Source: Deltaproteobacteria bacterium HGW-Deltaproteobacteria-6 (GTDB lineage Bacteria; Desulfobacterota; Syntrophia; Syntrophales; Smithellaceae). From it: a DNA stretch of 64,000 bases. The number at the start of each line of letters is the position of its first letter. The first letter of the stretch is position 1. The position numbers and the translations under genes are program-made. Below the pieces are notes generated by a model. That model made no database searches and was not told the DNA's origin. It worked only from the letters and a program-made list of their open reading frames with translations. The stretch covers positions 224,460-288,459 of the forward strand of contig PHAT01000005.1 in the NCBI GenBank assembly GCA_002840435.1. The letters are read 5' to 3'. This document shows positions 43,457 through 52,933 of this stretch, piece after piece.

Positions 43457-45247
43457 CTAAAACGCGCTGTCCCACCGGCGGCTAAGGCGGATGGCCGAAT
43501 TGATCAGTCCAACCATACTGTAGGTCTGAACAAAATTTCCCCATGGGTCACCCGTGCGCGGATCAACATGTTCGGCCAAAAGCCCGTGCCGGTTGCGACG
43601 GTTCAGAAGATTTTCAAACAACGTACGGGCTTCGTCGCCCCGGTTGAGGGCGGCCAGGGCATAGATGTACCAGAAGGTGCAAACCACAAAGGCATTTTCC
43701 GGGACGCCGAAATCGTCATTTTCGACATAGCGGTAAATATAGTTGCCGTGCTTGAGCTCACGTTCAATGGCAGCTACGGTTTGGGCAAAGCGCGGATCAT
43801 CGGCGGGCAGAAATCCGGTATCGTGGAGCAGGAGAAGACTGGCATCGAGAGAATCACTGTCAAATGCGGCGGTAAAAGCCTGCTTTTTTTTGCTCCATGC
43901 GTGCCGGCAAATCGTAGCATGGATTTTATCCGCCTGACTCCGCCAATAATCGGCGCGATCCGCAAGTCCGATATAAACGGCAATTCTGGCCAGGCGGTCA
44001 CAGGCCGCCCAGCACATGATGCTGGAAAAAGTATGAACGCGCAAAGTATTGCGCGTTTCCCAGGGCCCCGAATCCGGCTGATCATGTACGGCAATAGCCA
44101 TCTCACCCAGCGGCTCCAGCCTCGTGAAGAGGGCAACACCGCCCCGGTGCGCGAGCCTGCGATCAAAGAAGACATGGGCCACCGCCAGGATGGCCGAACC
44201 GTAAACGTCATGCTGAATCTGCTCGCAAGCCTGATTGCCGATCCGGACAGGCCCCATCCCGCGGTAGCCGGGCAGACTGTTCACCACGCACTCCTCCAGC
44301 CTTGCTCTGCCGTCGATCCCATAAACGGGTTGGATACGGCCTTCAGGCGCACCGGCAACCACATTAATCAGATAGTTTAAATATCGCTCCATCGTGTTTG
44401 TTGTGCTGAGGCGATTTAAGGCATTCACAACGAAGTAGGAATCCCGTAACCAACAATAGCGGTAATCCCAGTTGCGTCCCGAACCAGCCGCTTCTGGAAT
44501 GGATGTGGTTATGGCCGCAATAATAGCGCCTGTGTCCTCAAAGGCGTTGAGTTTCAAAGTGATCGCGGCGCGGATGACTTCTTCCTGCCATTCGTAGGGA
44601 ATGGACAAATCTCTGACCCAGTCACGCCAGCTGTGAATGGTTTCATTGAGAAAATTCAGCGAAAGTTCTTCGATAGCTGCCGGGATGGTTTCATCAGGAC
44701 CCAGAATAAGTGAGGCCGTGGTTTCGAGGAAAAAAGGGAGTTCCTGGAGCACCGCGGTGACGGAGATGTCCGTGGTCAGCCGCAGAATCCAGGACGGCGC
44801 GACATAACGGATATGATGGCTGCCGTGGGTTATCGTACAGCTTTGACTGCCGTATTCGCATAAGGGACGAACGCGCACGCAGATGCGGGGATTGCCGCTG
44901 ATACGGCGGATTTGCCGGATGATCATCATGGGCATGAACATGCGGCCGTATTGATAAAAACGGGGTGAGAAGTCCGTGATTTCAATCACGGCCCCGCGAC
45001 TGTCTGTCAGGCGGGTAACCATGACGGCCGTATTGGGCAGATAGGACTGGGATGCCTCCACCTGATCCAGCAGCTCAATGACACAAAAGCCTGCACCCTC
45101 ACCGTCAGAATGTTCATTCAGGAGTGAACAGAAAACCGGGTCGCCGTCAAAGCGGGGCAGGCAGCTCCAGACAATTTCGCCCCGCTCATCGATCAGTGCT
45201 CCGATGCGGCAATTGCCGATCAGGCCGAGTTCAAGAGAATTCTTCAT
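43457..45247 (-). CDS. Glycoside hydrolase family 15 (glucoamylase/trehalase-like)
   Basis: 596 residues, cytoplasmic. An N-terminal beta-sandwich (GLIGNCRIGALIDERGEIVW), then the (alpha/alpha)6 barrel with AAGSGRNWDYRYCWLRDSY and the C-terminal catalytic region AEHVDPRTGDPWGNFVQTYS. Family members split glucoamylase-type bonds, and some are trehalases. It lies 15 bases upstream of otsA and 35 bases after a glucokinase gene, so glucose or trehalose turnover is the likely role. GGAAGG precedes the ATG. Confidence 0.92.
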   Translation of the reverse strand: MKNSLELGLIGNCRIGALIDERGEIVWSCLPRFDGDPVFCSLLNEHSDGEGAGFCVIELLDQVEASQSYLPNTAVMVTRLTDSRGAVIEITDFSPRFYQYGRMFMPMMIIRQIRRISGNPRICVRVRPLCEYGSQSCTITHGSHHIRYVAPSWILRLTTDISVTAVLQELPFFLETTASLILGPDETIPAAIEELSLNFLNETIHSWRDWVRDLSIPYEWQEEVIRAAITLKLNAFEDTGAIIAAITTSIPEAAGSGRNWDYRYCWLRDSYFVVNALNRLSTTNTMERYLNYLINVVAGAPEGRIQPVYGIDGRARLEECVVNSLPGYRGMGPVRIGNQACEQIQHDVYGSAILAVAHVFFDRRLAHRGGVALFTRLEPLGEMAIAVHDQPDSGPWETRNTLRVHTFSSIMCWAACDRLARIAVYIGLADRADYWRSQADKIHATICRHAWSKKKQAFTAAFDSDSLDASLLLLHDTGFLPADDPRFAQTVAAIERELKHGNYIYRYVENDDFGVPENAFVVCTFWYIYALAALNRGDEARTLFENLLNRRNRHGLLAEHVDPRTGDPWGNFVQTYSMVGLINSAIRLSRRWDSAF

Positions 45248-45281
45248 AGGAATTCCTTCCGTGTTGGTGGTTCGACTGTTT

Positions 45282-46247
45282 TTACAATTTAAGTTCGCTC
45301 CAGATAAGTGCTGCCGCTCCCAGAATGGCGCTTGTACCCGTTTCCAATCCGGAAGGCATCAGTTTCACTGTGCCCCGGTAAGCACGAAACAGAAAATCAT
45401 TCATATATTGCTCTGTGGGAACAAGTAGAATCTCTCCGGCTGCGGCTAATCCCCCTGCCAGGAAGATGGCTTCTGGGCTCAGGTGAGCCACAGCGTCGGC
45501 CAGTTTCATCCCCAGAATCCGTGCGGTACGCTCAAAGGCTTCCGATGCAATGGCATCGCCCGCCTCCGCCAGGTCAAAGATTTGTTTCGATGTCATATCC
45601 TGATCGTTTATTTCTCTGAGCGCACTTGAATTGCATCGCGTGGCCAGCAGTTCCCGTGCAGTCCTCGTCAGACCGGTGGCCGACACATAAGTTTCCAGAC
45701 AGCCTCGTTTTCCGCAGCTGCATTGGCGTCCCTCCGGATCCACGACGGTGTGGCCGAGCTCCCCGGCAAAGCCGCTGGCGCCATAAAGCAGGTGTCCGTC
45801 AACAACGATACCGCTGCCCAGACCAGTGCCCAGGGTAATAACCAGAAAGTGCTTCATGCCGCGGGCGTTCCCAAAAAGCATCTCTCCTGCGGCTGCGGCG
45901 TTGGCGTCATTGGTGATGGAGACGGGAAGGTCGTAATATTTCCGGACCAGTTCGACAAAATCAACACTCTCACCCCAATTCAGATTGACGGCTTTTTCGA
46001 TTTTTCCGCGATCATGATGGGCGTTGGGTGCGCCAATGCCGATTCCACGCAAACCATGCGGGGAAGAGAGATTAATCCTGCTCTTTTCGATGCGCTGATG
46101 AAGCCTGGATACAAAGGTTTGAGCAGACGCATCTGCATGAGTTAGCATAGACGTGGCGTTAAAGATGGTGCCTTCACGATCCACAAATCCAAAGGCTGTT
46201 TTCGTTCCGCCGATATCAATACCCAGCACCAGATCTCTGTCCTGCAT
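45282..46247 (-). CDS. ROK family glucokinase
   Basis: 321 residues. ATP-dependent sugar kinase, probably for glucose. Phosphate loop GIDIGGTKTAFG, substrate motif TNDANAAAAGE, GTGLGSGIV, GELGHTVVD with the zinc motif CSCGKRGCLE. GGGAGGG precedes the ATG. First gene of the trehalose operon, where it would phosphorylate glucose released by the GH15 enzyme and supply glucose-6-phosphate to otsA. Confidence 0.92.
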   Translation of the reverse strand: MQDRDLVLGIDIGGTKTAFGFVDREGTIFNATSMLTHADASAQTFVSRLHQRIEKSRINLSSPHGLRGIGIGAPNAHHDRGKIEKAVNLNWGESVDFVELVRKYYDLPVSITNDANAAAAGEMLFGNARGMKHFLVITLGTGLGSGIVVDGHLLYGASGFAGELGHTVVDPEGRQCSCGKRGCLETYVSATGLTRTARELLATRCNSSALREINDQDMTSKQIFDLAEAGDAIASEAFERTARILGMKLADAVAHLSPEAIFLAGGLAAAGEILLVPTEQYMNDFLFRAYRGTVKLMPSGLETGTSAILGAAALIWSELKL

Positions 46248-46504
46248 CCAGCCCTCCCAAAAATCATATTATCCAAAACTGATGGCGAAAATGACGGGTG
46301 ATACGAATAGTTTTAGCCCAAAACGCGTACCGGATTCGCCCGTGTTTCATTATTAGGAAACAAAGTATATGTCAGATAGGATCAGCGTCACGATATTTTT
46401 CGAACTTCAAAACCCTGCATATCCATGGTTGGAAGATGCTAGCGCGTATAAGAAGTATAGGGAAAGTATTTCTTTATGTCAATGATGAACATGTTAAGCA
46501 AAAA

Positions 46505-46990
46505 TCAGGTTAAATCTCTAATATATGGTTTCATGAATTTATGGATCAAAGAAAGCAGAATGATGCTTATGCTAACTGCAGCAAATACATCAAAAGAGAT
46601 ACCTGTCATTGCAACTCCAAGAGCAGTGCCGGCTGCAGGTGGATGTTCCATGTCTATGACTACCATGATGAATATGGCAGCCCCTACGGCAAATGAACAT
46701 ACAACAGTGGAATATATTAAAGCCGGTTGTGGTATTAAGGAAAACAAAAATCCGCAGAGAAGACCAACCAGTTGACCTCCTATGACATTTCTGGGCTGCG
46801 CCGTTATACTATCAGGCATTGCGAATACGATAAAAGCGGTAGAACCGATGGATGCTATTATGACTGCATGTTGTAGACTCAAGAAATAAAGAACGATAAA
46901 AACAGATAAAGTGGCGAGGAGACTTTGCATCACATAGTGCTTCCAATATTGCCTGAATTCTGTATCGATTTTTTTGATAGATTTTTTCAT
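46505..46990 (-). CDS. HPP family membrane protein
   Basis: 161 residues with four membrane helices and the family-naming motif (DMEHPPAAGTALG), plus ASIGSTAFIVFAMP and QPRNVIGG. HPP proteins are four-helix inner-membrane proteins; some from cyanobacteria and chloroplasts transport nitrite. It is alone here, with 200-250 bases free on each side. A second HPP gene lies at 62026. Confidence 0.9.
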   Translation of the reverse strand: MKKSIKKIDTEFRQYWKHYVMQSLLATLSVFIVLYFLSLQHAVIIASIGSTAFIVFAMPDSITAQPRNVIGGQLVGLLCGFLFSLIPQPALIYSTVVCSFAVGAAIFIMVVIDMEHPPAAGTALGVAMTGISFDVFAAVSISIILLSLIHKFMKPYIRDLT

Positions 46991-47127
46991 ATCTCCATCT
47001 TTATTAAAATTTATGTTTACATAATGACATTCTAGTTACGAATTATTTTATGGGTATTCACGTAAAATATTGTTCCCTAAACCATATGCTCACAAAGGCG
47101 GCCAACACAACATGCATTGGCAAAACA

Positions 47128-47153
47128 AGAGGGACAGAGTAAGCTGTCCCTCT
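47128..47153 (-). terminator. Terminator after cstA
   Basis: Perfect 10-base stem (47128-47137 with 47144-47153), six-base loop, then a T-rich tract on the minus strand, 30 bases past the cstA stop. Confidence 0.85.
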
Positions 47154-47181
47154 TTGATTCCATATGAATAGTTTATTCAAT

Positions 47182-48942
47182 TTACGCAACACTTCCTTTT
47201 GCCCTGGCGCCGTCGTTCCTTAATTCCTGCCATTTCTTGTAAGCCAGAATAATAACACCGATGGCCAGAACGATCAGCAGGATATCCACCAGCGCCAGCG
47301 CAACATTGTTCTTGGGAATATATTTATTAATGAGCAGGGAAACCAGTGAATAAAGGGTGGTAGCCATCATGAAAATCGCAGGCAGTACGGTAAACCAAGT
47401 TGTTTTCTTTCTGATAGCCAGCCATGCCGACACGGCAATCAGCGCCAGTGACGCCAGCAATTGATTGGCGGAACCGAAGATCGGCCAGATCGCAGCAAAC
47501 GCGTTGGTGTAAGCCAGGATATACATCAACACGACACACAAGAGCGCATTGAAGAGATAGGAGTTCATGATGGTCGGAACATTTTTGAAAATCACCTGCC
47601 ACACCTCTTCTAAAAGATAACGATTCAGACGGACGGCCGTATCCAGCGTCGTAACGACAAAACCTTCGACGAGCAGGATGCCGAAGATGGTACCGTAAAT
47701 GGGAGCGATCCCGAGGGATTTATCCATCAGTCCGCCGACACCGGCGGCAAATGCCAGAATCGGGTTGGCCTTTACTCCGGCAGCGGTCGGAAAAACAATA
47801 TTGACATAATCACTGAACATAATGCCGCAGCCGACCGCAATCATCACGCCGATGGCCAGCAATCCCTCCAGCAGCATCCCGCCATAAGCAATCGGCTTAA
47901 CATGTGATTCTTTGGAAATTTGCTTGGAGGTTGTACCGCCAGCAACCAGTGAATGGAAACCTGAAATGGCGCCGCACGCCACCGTGATGAACAGAAAAGG
48001 CCAGATGGGACCCAGTTTACTGGTTCCTTCCGCCATGTTGAGAGCCGGAGCCGAAAAGGTAACACCTTTAAATCCGGCCACAATACCGCCGATGAACAGG
48101 GCGGCAGCGCCAAGGTAAAGTAAAAAGGAGTTGGTAAAATCACGGGGCTGCAGGATAATCCAGACGGGAATTCCCGCCGCAAGCAGCGTATAGACGCAAA
48201 GAATAATCATCCAAGTGCTGGGTTCAAAAGTGATCGGGAAATTAATTCCTACAAAAATAGAAGTAATACATACGACTATGGCGATAGCGGCCGCCAGATA
48301 AACGTTGATATTCTTTTTATAGACGAGCCAGCCGATCACCGGCGCACAGCAGGTGATGAAAATGACGGACGTCGAAGCAATGCCACCGATCTGTGCCTTT
48401 TCCACACCTCCAACCATAATCGTTCTCACCACGGTCTGGCTGTGATCCAGCCTCAGGATATCCAGTGAAATGGTAGAGGTGAGAGCTGTGGCCGTCAACC
48501 CCAGAAATGCGGAGGTTAGCAGTAAAAGCATCAGGATGGCAAAACTGACAAATAAAAAGAATCCGGTGTTTCCCAGAGATTCTTTGGCAATCTCGGCTAC
48601 GGACTTGCCTTTTTCCCGGACGCTGGCAAACAAAACAGTCATATCATGGACTGCACCGATGAAGATGGTACCTAAAATCGCCCATAGCCACAAGGGCAGA
48701 AATCCAAAAAGCAGAGCAACGGTGGGCCCGATAATGGGTCCCCCTCCGGCGATGCTTGCAAAATGATGGCCGAACAGAACAATGGGTTTTGTCGGCACGT
48801 AATCGCAATCATCCTGCAAGGCACAAGCCGGCGTTGGCTTTTTGTCGTCTTCTCCAAAGAGCCTAGCAATAAATCTTCCATAAAAACGATAGGCTAATAA
48901 GAATAGAACTGCTGATATAATCAATAATATTGCTACATTCAT
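47182..48942 (-). CDS. cstA: CstA family carbon-starvation / peptide or pyruvate transporter
   Basis: 586 residues from the ATG at 48942 (AAGGAGGAG upstream). Around sixteen membrane helices. Family signature FGHHFASIAGGGPIIGP near residue 60 and IFIGAVHDM. CstA proteins take up pyruvate or peptides, often when preferred carbon runs out. The gene is shorter than E. coli CstA (701) and close to the shorter Gram-positive type. Terminator at 47128; divergent from the crotonase gene. Confidence 0.9.
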   Translation of the reverse strand: MNVAILLIISAVLFLLAYRFYGRFIARLFGEDDKKPTPACALQDDCDYVPTKPIVLFGHHFASIAGGGPIIGPTVALLFGFLPLWLWAILGTIFIGAVHDMTVLFASVREKGKSVAEIAKESLGNTGFFLFVSFAILMLLLLTSAFLGLTATALTSTISLDILRLDHSQTVVRTIMVGGVEKAQIGGIASTSVIFITCCAPVIGWLVYKKNINVYLAAAIAIVVCITSIFVGINFPITFEPSTWMIILCVYTLLAAGIPVWIILQPRDFTNSFLLYLGAAALFIGGIVAGFKGVTFSAPALNMAEGTSKLGPIWPFLFITVACGAISGFHSLVAGGTTSKQISKESHVKPIAYGGMLLEGLLAIGVMIAVGCGIMFSDYVNIVFPTAAGVKANPILAFAAGVGGLMDKSLGIAPIYGTIFGILLVEGFVVTTLDTAVRLNRYLLEEVWQVIFKNVPTIMNSYLFNALLCVVLMYILAYTNAFAAIWPIFGSANQLLASLALIAVSAWLAIRKKTTWFTVLPAIFMMATTLYSLVSLLINKYIPKNNVALALVDILLIVLAIGVIILAYKKWQELRNDGARAKGSVA

Positions 48943-49173
48943 AGTCTCCTCCTTTTCCGCATGGCGAACAAACCTTATCGCCACAGCTTCAATTGGTTAT
49001 TGTATCTACTCGCCTCCCTCCCATATGGATTCGGTTTTCGGGACATAGCTCCCCTGTCCTGTTAGAATATTTTCCTGAATATTATTTACTGAATGATGAT
49101 AATGAATGGTCATGGCAGAGTACGCCCGCCGCTTTGGTTTTTTACAATATACCTTATTATACAGGATTCAAGT

Positions 49174-49255
49174 GAAATATTAATATCTGTTTCTTCTTGA
49201 CACACATAAAGGTTCTTTCTATACTGCCGGGTATTAAAAAGAAATATTGATATCT
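49174..49255 (+). promoter_or_regulatory. Crotonase promoter framed by a 15-bp direct repeat
   Basis: TTGACA at 49197-49202, 17-base spacer, TATACT at 49220-49225: a near-consensus promoter. GAAATATTRATATCT occurs at 49174-49188 and 49241-49255 (14 of 15 identical, 67 bases apart). Each copy holds an ATATTRATAT core, as expected for a repressor site pair bridging the promoter. On the opposite strand a TATAAT (49161-49156) could serve cstA. Confidence 0.7.
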
Positions 49256-49297
49256 AAAATATTTTTTCAAAAAAATCATTACCACAGGAGGAATGAA

Positions 49298-50080
49298 ATG
49301 GCTTTTGAGTATGAGAAGTTAACAGTGGAACAAGACGGTATGGTCGTGGTGGCGGCAATCAATCATCCCCCGGCAAATGCAATGGCTCAGGGCGTATTGA
49401 GAGATTTAAACGATCTTCTGGACAAATGCGAAAACGATGACAGTGTGCGCGTCATCATCATCACCGGCACCGGCACCAAGTGTTTTTCGGCAGGCGCGGA
49501 CATCACCGAATTTGCCGACCTGCAGAAGGGCAAAATTCCCGAATATGACGGCAACACCATTTATTTCAAAATCGAAAATTATCCTAAAATCGTCATCGCA
49601 GCCATGCAGGGTATGGCCCTGGGTGGCGGTTGTGAACTGGCCTGTGTCTGCACCCTGAGAATCATGGCGGAAGAAGCGGTTGTCGGCCTTCCCGAAGTCA
49701 AACTGGGCCTGAACCCCGGCTGGGGCGGAACACAGAGACTGCCGCGCTACATCGGCAAAACAAAGGCTCTCGAATTGATGCTGACCGGCGATTTTATGCC
49801 GGCTAAAGATGCTCTGGCGCTCGGCCTCTTGAACAAAGTCGTTCCGCAGGCTGAAGTTCTGGCCACCGCCAAAAAGCTGGCCAAGAAACTGGCCGGCGGC
49901 GCTCCGGTTGCTCAGCGCGAAATCATGAAGGCCGTACGCCTGGGTCTGGACACCGATATTCGCGACGGCGTCTTAAATATCGAACTTAACGCCAGCAAGG
50001 CATTGCAGTACACTGAAGATTTCAAGGAAGGTGCGGCCGCTTTCCTGGAAAAGAGAGCCCCGAATTTCAAGGGCCGTTAG
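49298..50080 (+). CDS. Enoyl-CoA hydratase (crotonase)
   Basis: 260 residues from the ATG at 49298 (AGGAGG six bases before). Adds water to crotonyl-CoA or related enoyl-CoA. CoA-binding and oxyanion motifs TKCFSAGADITEF and GMALGGGCELACVC; both catalytic Glu positions are present (one in GGGCELA, one in GLPEVKLG), then GLNPGWGGTQRLPR. Monocistronic with its own strong promoter and a bidirectional terminator. It would accept the crotonyl-CoA made by 4-hydroxybutyryl-CoA dehydratase and pass it toward thiolase. Confidence 0.93.
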   Translation: MAFEYEKLTVEQDGMVVVAAINHPPANAMAQGVLRDLNDLLDKCENDDSVRVIIITGTGTKCFSAGADITEFADLQKGKIPEYDGNTIYFKIENYPKIVIAAMQGMALGGGCELACVCTLRIMAEEAVVGLPEVKLGLNPGWGGTQRLPRYIGKTKALELMLTGDFMPAKDALALGLLNKVVPQAEVLATAKKLAKKLAGGAPVAQREIMKAVRLGLDTDIRDGVLNIELNASKALQYTEDFKEGAAAFLEKRAPNFKGR

Positions 50081-50096
50081 TAAGTTCACAAAAAGA

Positions 50097-50125
50097 GCGG
50101 CATTCGAAAGAATGCCGCCCTTTTT
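50097..50125. terminator. Bidirectional terminator between crotonase and the Liv operon
   Basis: Nine-base perfect stem with GAAA tetraloop (50097-50105/50110-50118). T-rich on + after it, and T-run on the minus strand as well, so it also ends the operon finishing at 50169. Confidence 0.9.
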
Positions 50126-50168
50126 CCTTTTAGCCTTCAGACTTCGGCCTTCAGCCTAACAACCTTTT

Positions 50169-51530
50169 CTACTTTCTCAGTTCCGCCGGTCTCTTGTAGC
50201 GTTTCGGATCAACCCACTTGGCCACGTATTTTTCATTTTCCTGAGCGGACTCATGCAGGAAAGCGATCTTGCCGCCCTGCTGGAACTGGACAATCAACTG
50301 ATAGTAGTAACCGGGCAACGTCTTCCAGGGATTGTTCGGATCAACCCTCACCCGTGAATGATAGAAGGGTTTCACTTTTTTGGTCTCATATTTCATTTTG
50401 CCCAGAGAATAGGTGGTTTCCACGTCTTCCATTGCTTTGATCAATGCTTTAATATTACCGGTTCCCTTGGCTTTTTCGATGGCCGCCTTGAAATGATAAA
50501 TATCCGCATAGGCAATATGGACATGAATCTGCATGGGAATTTTACGTGCATGTGCTTTTTTCACCAGCGGAATTGTTTTGTCCGTGAGAGGAATATCGTC
50601 AAGATCGGTAAATGAACTGATAATCCCCAGTCCCTTTCCGCCTGTCATGCGCCAGAAATCCTTGGTCTGGGCAACACCGCCATACACGTTGACCTGAATG
50701 TCACGGGCTGCGGAATCCGACCACTGCTTGGCAAAGGATTCGACATCGGTAAACCAGGAGCTGATGTAGAAAATTACATCTGCATCGGCTTTCTTGATGT
50801 CCTGGAGAAGCGGCAGATACATGGTACCACGGGGTTTAACCGCCTTGCTGTAAACAACCTGCAGACCGCAATCTTTAGCCATTTTTTCCCAGGTGGGCAA
50901 TTTAACGTAGTCAATGCCTTTGCGCCATTCGGTCGTCCAGGATAAGTCTTCCCACAGAAAGGCAATTTTCTTGACTTTCATATATTCAGGAAATGTTTTG
51001 CAGAAGAAATACTTTGTCTGCGCGTAATGCGCGGGCTCCGGATCCCAGTCACGGAAGTTATGATCATACTTCGGCGCCTGGTCGATAATGCGTGCCGTCA
51101 GTTCCGAGCCCATCGGCCCGTTGAAAACCAGAATATGGGGATATTCCTTAGCCAGCATGCCGGAGGCTTCCTGAACAGCCAGACAGATTTCCGTTCGGCC
51201 TTCGACGGAAATAAACTTGGCCTTGTCCTCAATGACCAGTTTACGAAACGCCTCCACGGACAGTGACGTATCGCCCTTGTTATCCATAACCACATACTTG
51301 ACCGGCCGTCCCAGAATGCCGCCGGTGGCGTTGATTTCTTCCACCGCCATTTTCTGGATGTCCATGCAAGGCCTGGTGCCGGGTGAAGCCACCATGCCGA
51401 TGTAGCCGATGACAAACGGCTCACCTTTCGGCTGTGCAACTGAGATGGATGGTGCACCGATTGCAATGGCAACCAGCAGCATCAATGCTATAAAAACGAC
51501 AATGTTAACCCTTCTTGATCGCTTCATCAT
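50169..51530 (-). CDS. Liv-type ABC transporter substrate-binding protein
   Basis: 453 residues from the ATG at 51530 (AGGAGGAGGGG upstream). A signal peptide (about 1-32, ending SVAQ) is followed by the type I periplasmic binding fold: FVIGYIGMVASPGTR, MDIQKMAVEEINATGGILGRPVKYVV. Family members carry amino acids, but in acid-degrading bacteria often aromatic or dicarboxylic acids. It is the last gene of the livHMGF-CaiB-CaiB operon, an unusual place for the most abundantly needed component. Confidence 0.92.
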   Translation of the reverse strand: MMKRSRRVNIVVFIALMLLVAIAIGAPSISVAQPKGEPFVIGYIGMVASPGTRPCMDIQKMAVEEINATGGILGRPVKYVVMDNKGDTSLSVEAFRKLVIEDKAKFISVEGRTEICLAVQEASGMLAKEYPHILVFNGPMGSELTARIIDQAPKYDHNFRDWDPEPAHYAQTKYFFCKTFPEYMKVKKIAFLWEDLSWTTEWRKGIDYVKLPTWEKMAKDCGLQVVYSKAVKPRGTMYLPLLQDIKKADADVIFYISSWFTDVESFAKQWSDSAARDIQVNVYGGVAQTKDFWRMTGGKGLGIISSFTDLDDIPLTDKTIPLVKKAHARKIPMQIHVHIAYADIYHFKAAIEKAKGTGNIKALIKAMEDVETTYSLGKMKYETKKVKPFYHSRVRVDPNNPWKTLPGYYYQLIVQFQQGGKIAFLHESAQENEKYVAKWVDPKRYKRPAELRK

Positions 51531-51607
51531 TGTACCCCTCCTCCTCCTCAAAAAACCCCAAAAATTTATGATCAGAGATTTCGCCGAATATCTGATCCTT
51601 CCCATCG

Positions 51608-52933
51608 TTATTCGTTCAGATATTTCTTATTGACATAGTCATTATCCTTGCCGATTTCACTCGACACCCATTTTACCCGGGGAGGCGATGCGGACATTTT
51701 TACAAAATTCGTGCTGATCGTGTATTTCCCGAGTTTTTCATCTTCCACTTCCTGAAAGGCTTTGCGGATCTGCCATTGTTTATTTTTCATCGCCGCTTCC
51801 GGCGTCATGAGTTTCATGACAATCGGTACGCCGCCGCCCCGCCATTTGGACCTGGCCGATTTTTTGCTGTAATTCAGAGCCATTTTCACCAGTTCATCGG
51901 CGCTGTATTGAACTGTTTTTTCTTCAATGATCTTGTGCAGATGAATGGCCTGCTCCAGTATATCGGGGATGCGGTCCGACGAATAACGCCAATCGTCCTC
52001 CTGCTCCCAGAGACCGAGAATTTTAAGCAGAGCGCGAAAGTCGTGATCACGGGGCGCGGCAATCGCCACAAAGCCGTCTTTGCATTTCCAGTGTCCGTAA
52101 GGATAAAGGATAAAATCCAGAACGCCGATGCGCGGGCGCGCTTTTTCCCAGGTACAACCAATGGTGGCCGGCATGCCGACCATGGAAGAGTACGCATCCA
52201 TGCCGGCAACATCCACCATCTGGCCCTGGCCGGTGTTTTGCCTGTGGATCAGGGCGACCGTTCCGCCCAGGGCGGCGGAAAGCCCGGAAATATACCAGCC
52301 TGCCCACATCCCGCCACGGAGCGGCCAGTTCAGCGGTTCGGGTTCATTAGGCAGCCCGCCCATTTGCGCGGGAAGTCCGGAACCCGCCTGAGAGGTAATG
52401 TCCGTATCCGGCACTTTCGCGGACTCTTTGGCTTTATCCGTATATTGGCCATATGCGGAAAGCGCTATGTATACCAAACCAGGATTATCCGCACTGAGTT
52501 GACGGTAGCCGATTCCCCAGCTATCCATTTCACCCGGCGTAAAGCTCTCAATCACCACCGCGGCTTTTTTGGCCAGTTTTGCAAAAGTCTTTCGGTCTTC
52601 GGGATTATTTTTGATGTCGAGCGTCATGTATCGTTTGTTACGTCCCTCGAACATAAACGGAATACCTACTCCCTTGACCGTAACGCCAAAGGGCGTGATC
52701 TGGCGCGCCGGATCGCCCTCCGAAGGCTCAATTTTGATAACCTCCGCTCCAAACTCCGCCAGATAACTCGCACAGATAATGCCCGCAAAATTGGCCGAAC
52801 TTACATCGAGCACCAGGATGTCGTCGAGCACTTCCGGTTTTCCTTCGGCGTTCATCATTTCCGCGATTATTTTACCGCGATCCGCTCCACCGCCCCCGCC
52901 ATGCCGGGTATAGATTTCTTCCTTGGCGCTCAT
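51608..52933 (-). CDS. CaiB/BaiF class III CoA-transferase, second subunit
   Basis: 441 residues. Class III CoA-transferase: LVLDVSSANFAGIICASYLAEFG, VIKIEPSEGDPAR, and the region holding the catalytic Asp, GQGQMVDVAGMDAYSS. It starts with a four-base overlap (ATGA) with the other CaiB gene. A Gly-rich insert (RHGGGGGADRG) near the N-terminus is unusual. The paired arrangement resembles BbsE/BbsF, where two CaiB-type chains form one enzyme, so a heteromer is likely. It presumably activates the acid imported by the Liv system using succinyl-CoA or acetyl-CoA. Confidence 0.9.
   Translation of the reverse strand: MSAKEEIYTRHGGGGGADRGKIIAEMMNAEGKPEVLDDILVLDVSSANFAGIICASYLAEFGAEVIKIEPSEGDPARQITPFGVTVKGVGIPFMFEGRNKRYMTLDIKNNPEDRKTFAKLAKKAAVVIESFTPGEMDSWGIGYRQLSADNPGLVYIALSAYGQYTDKAKESAKVPDTDITSQAGSGLPAQMGGLPNEPEPLNWPLRGGMWAGWYISGLSAALGGTVALIHRQNTGQGQMVDVAGMDAYSSMVGMPATIGCTWEKARPRIGVLDFILYPYGHWKCKDGFVAIAAPRDHDFRALLKILGLWEQEDDWRYSSDRIPDILEQAIHLHKIIEEKTVQYSADELVKMALNYSKKSARSKWRGGGVPIVMKLMTPEAAMKNKQWQIRKAFQEVEDEKLGKYTISTNFVKMSASPPRVKWVSSEIGKDNDYVNKKYLNE

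Noticed and set aside
43430-44380. 316-codon plus-strand frame opposite the GH15 gene
   Set aside because: Antisense shadow; codon pattern and composition do not look coding.
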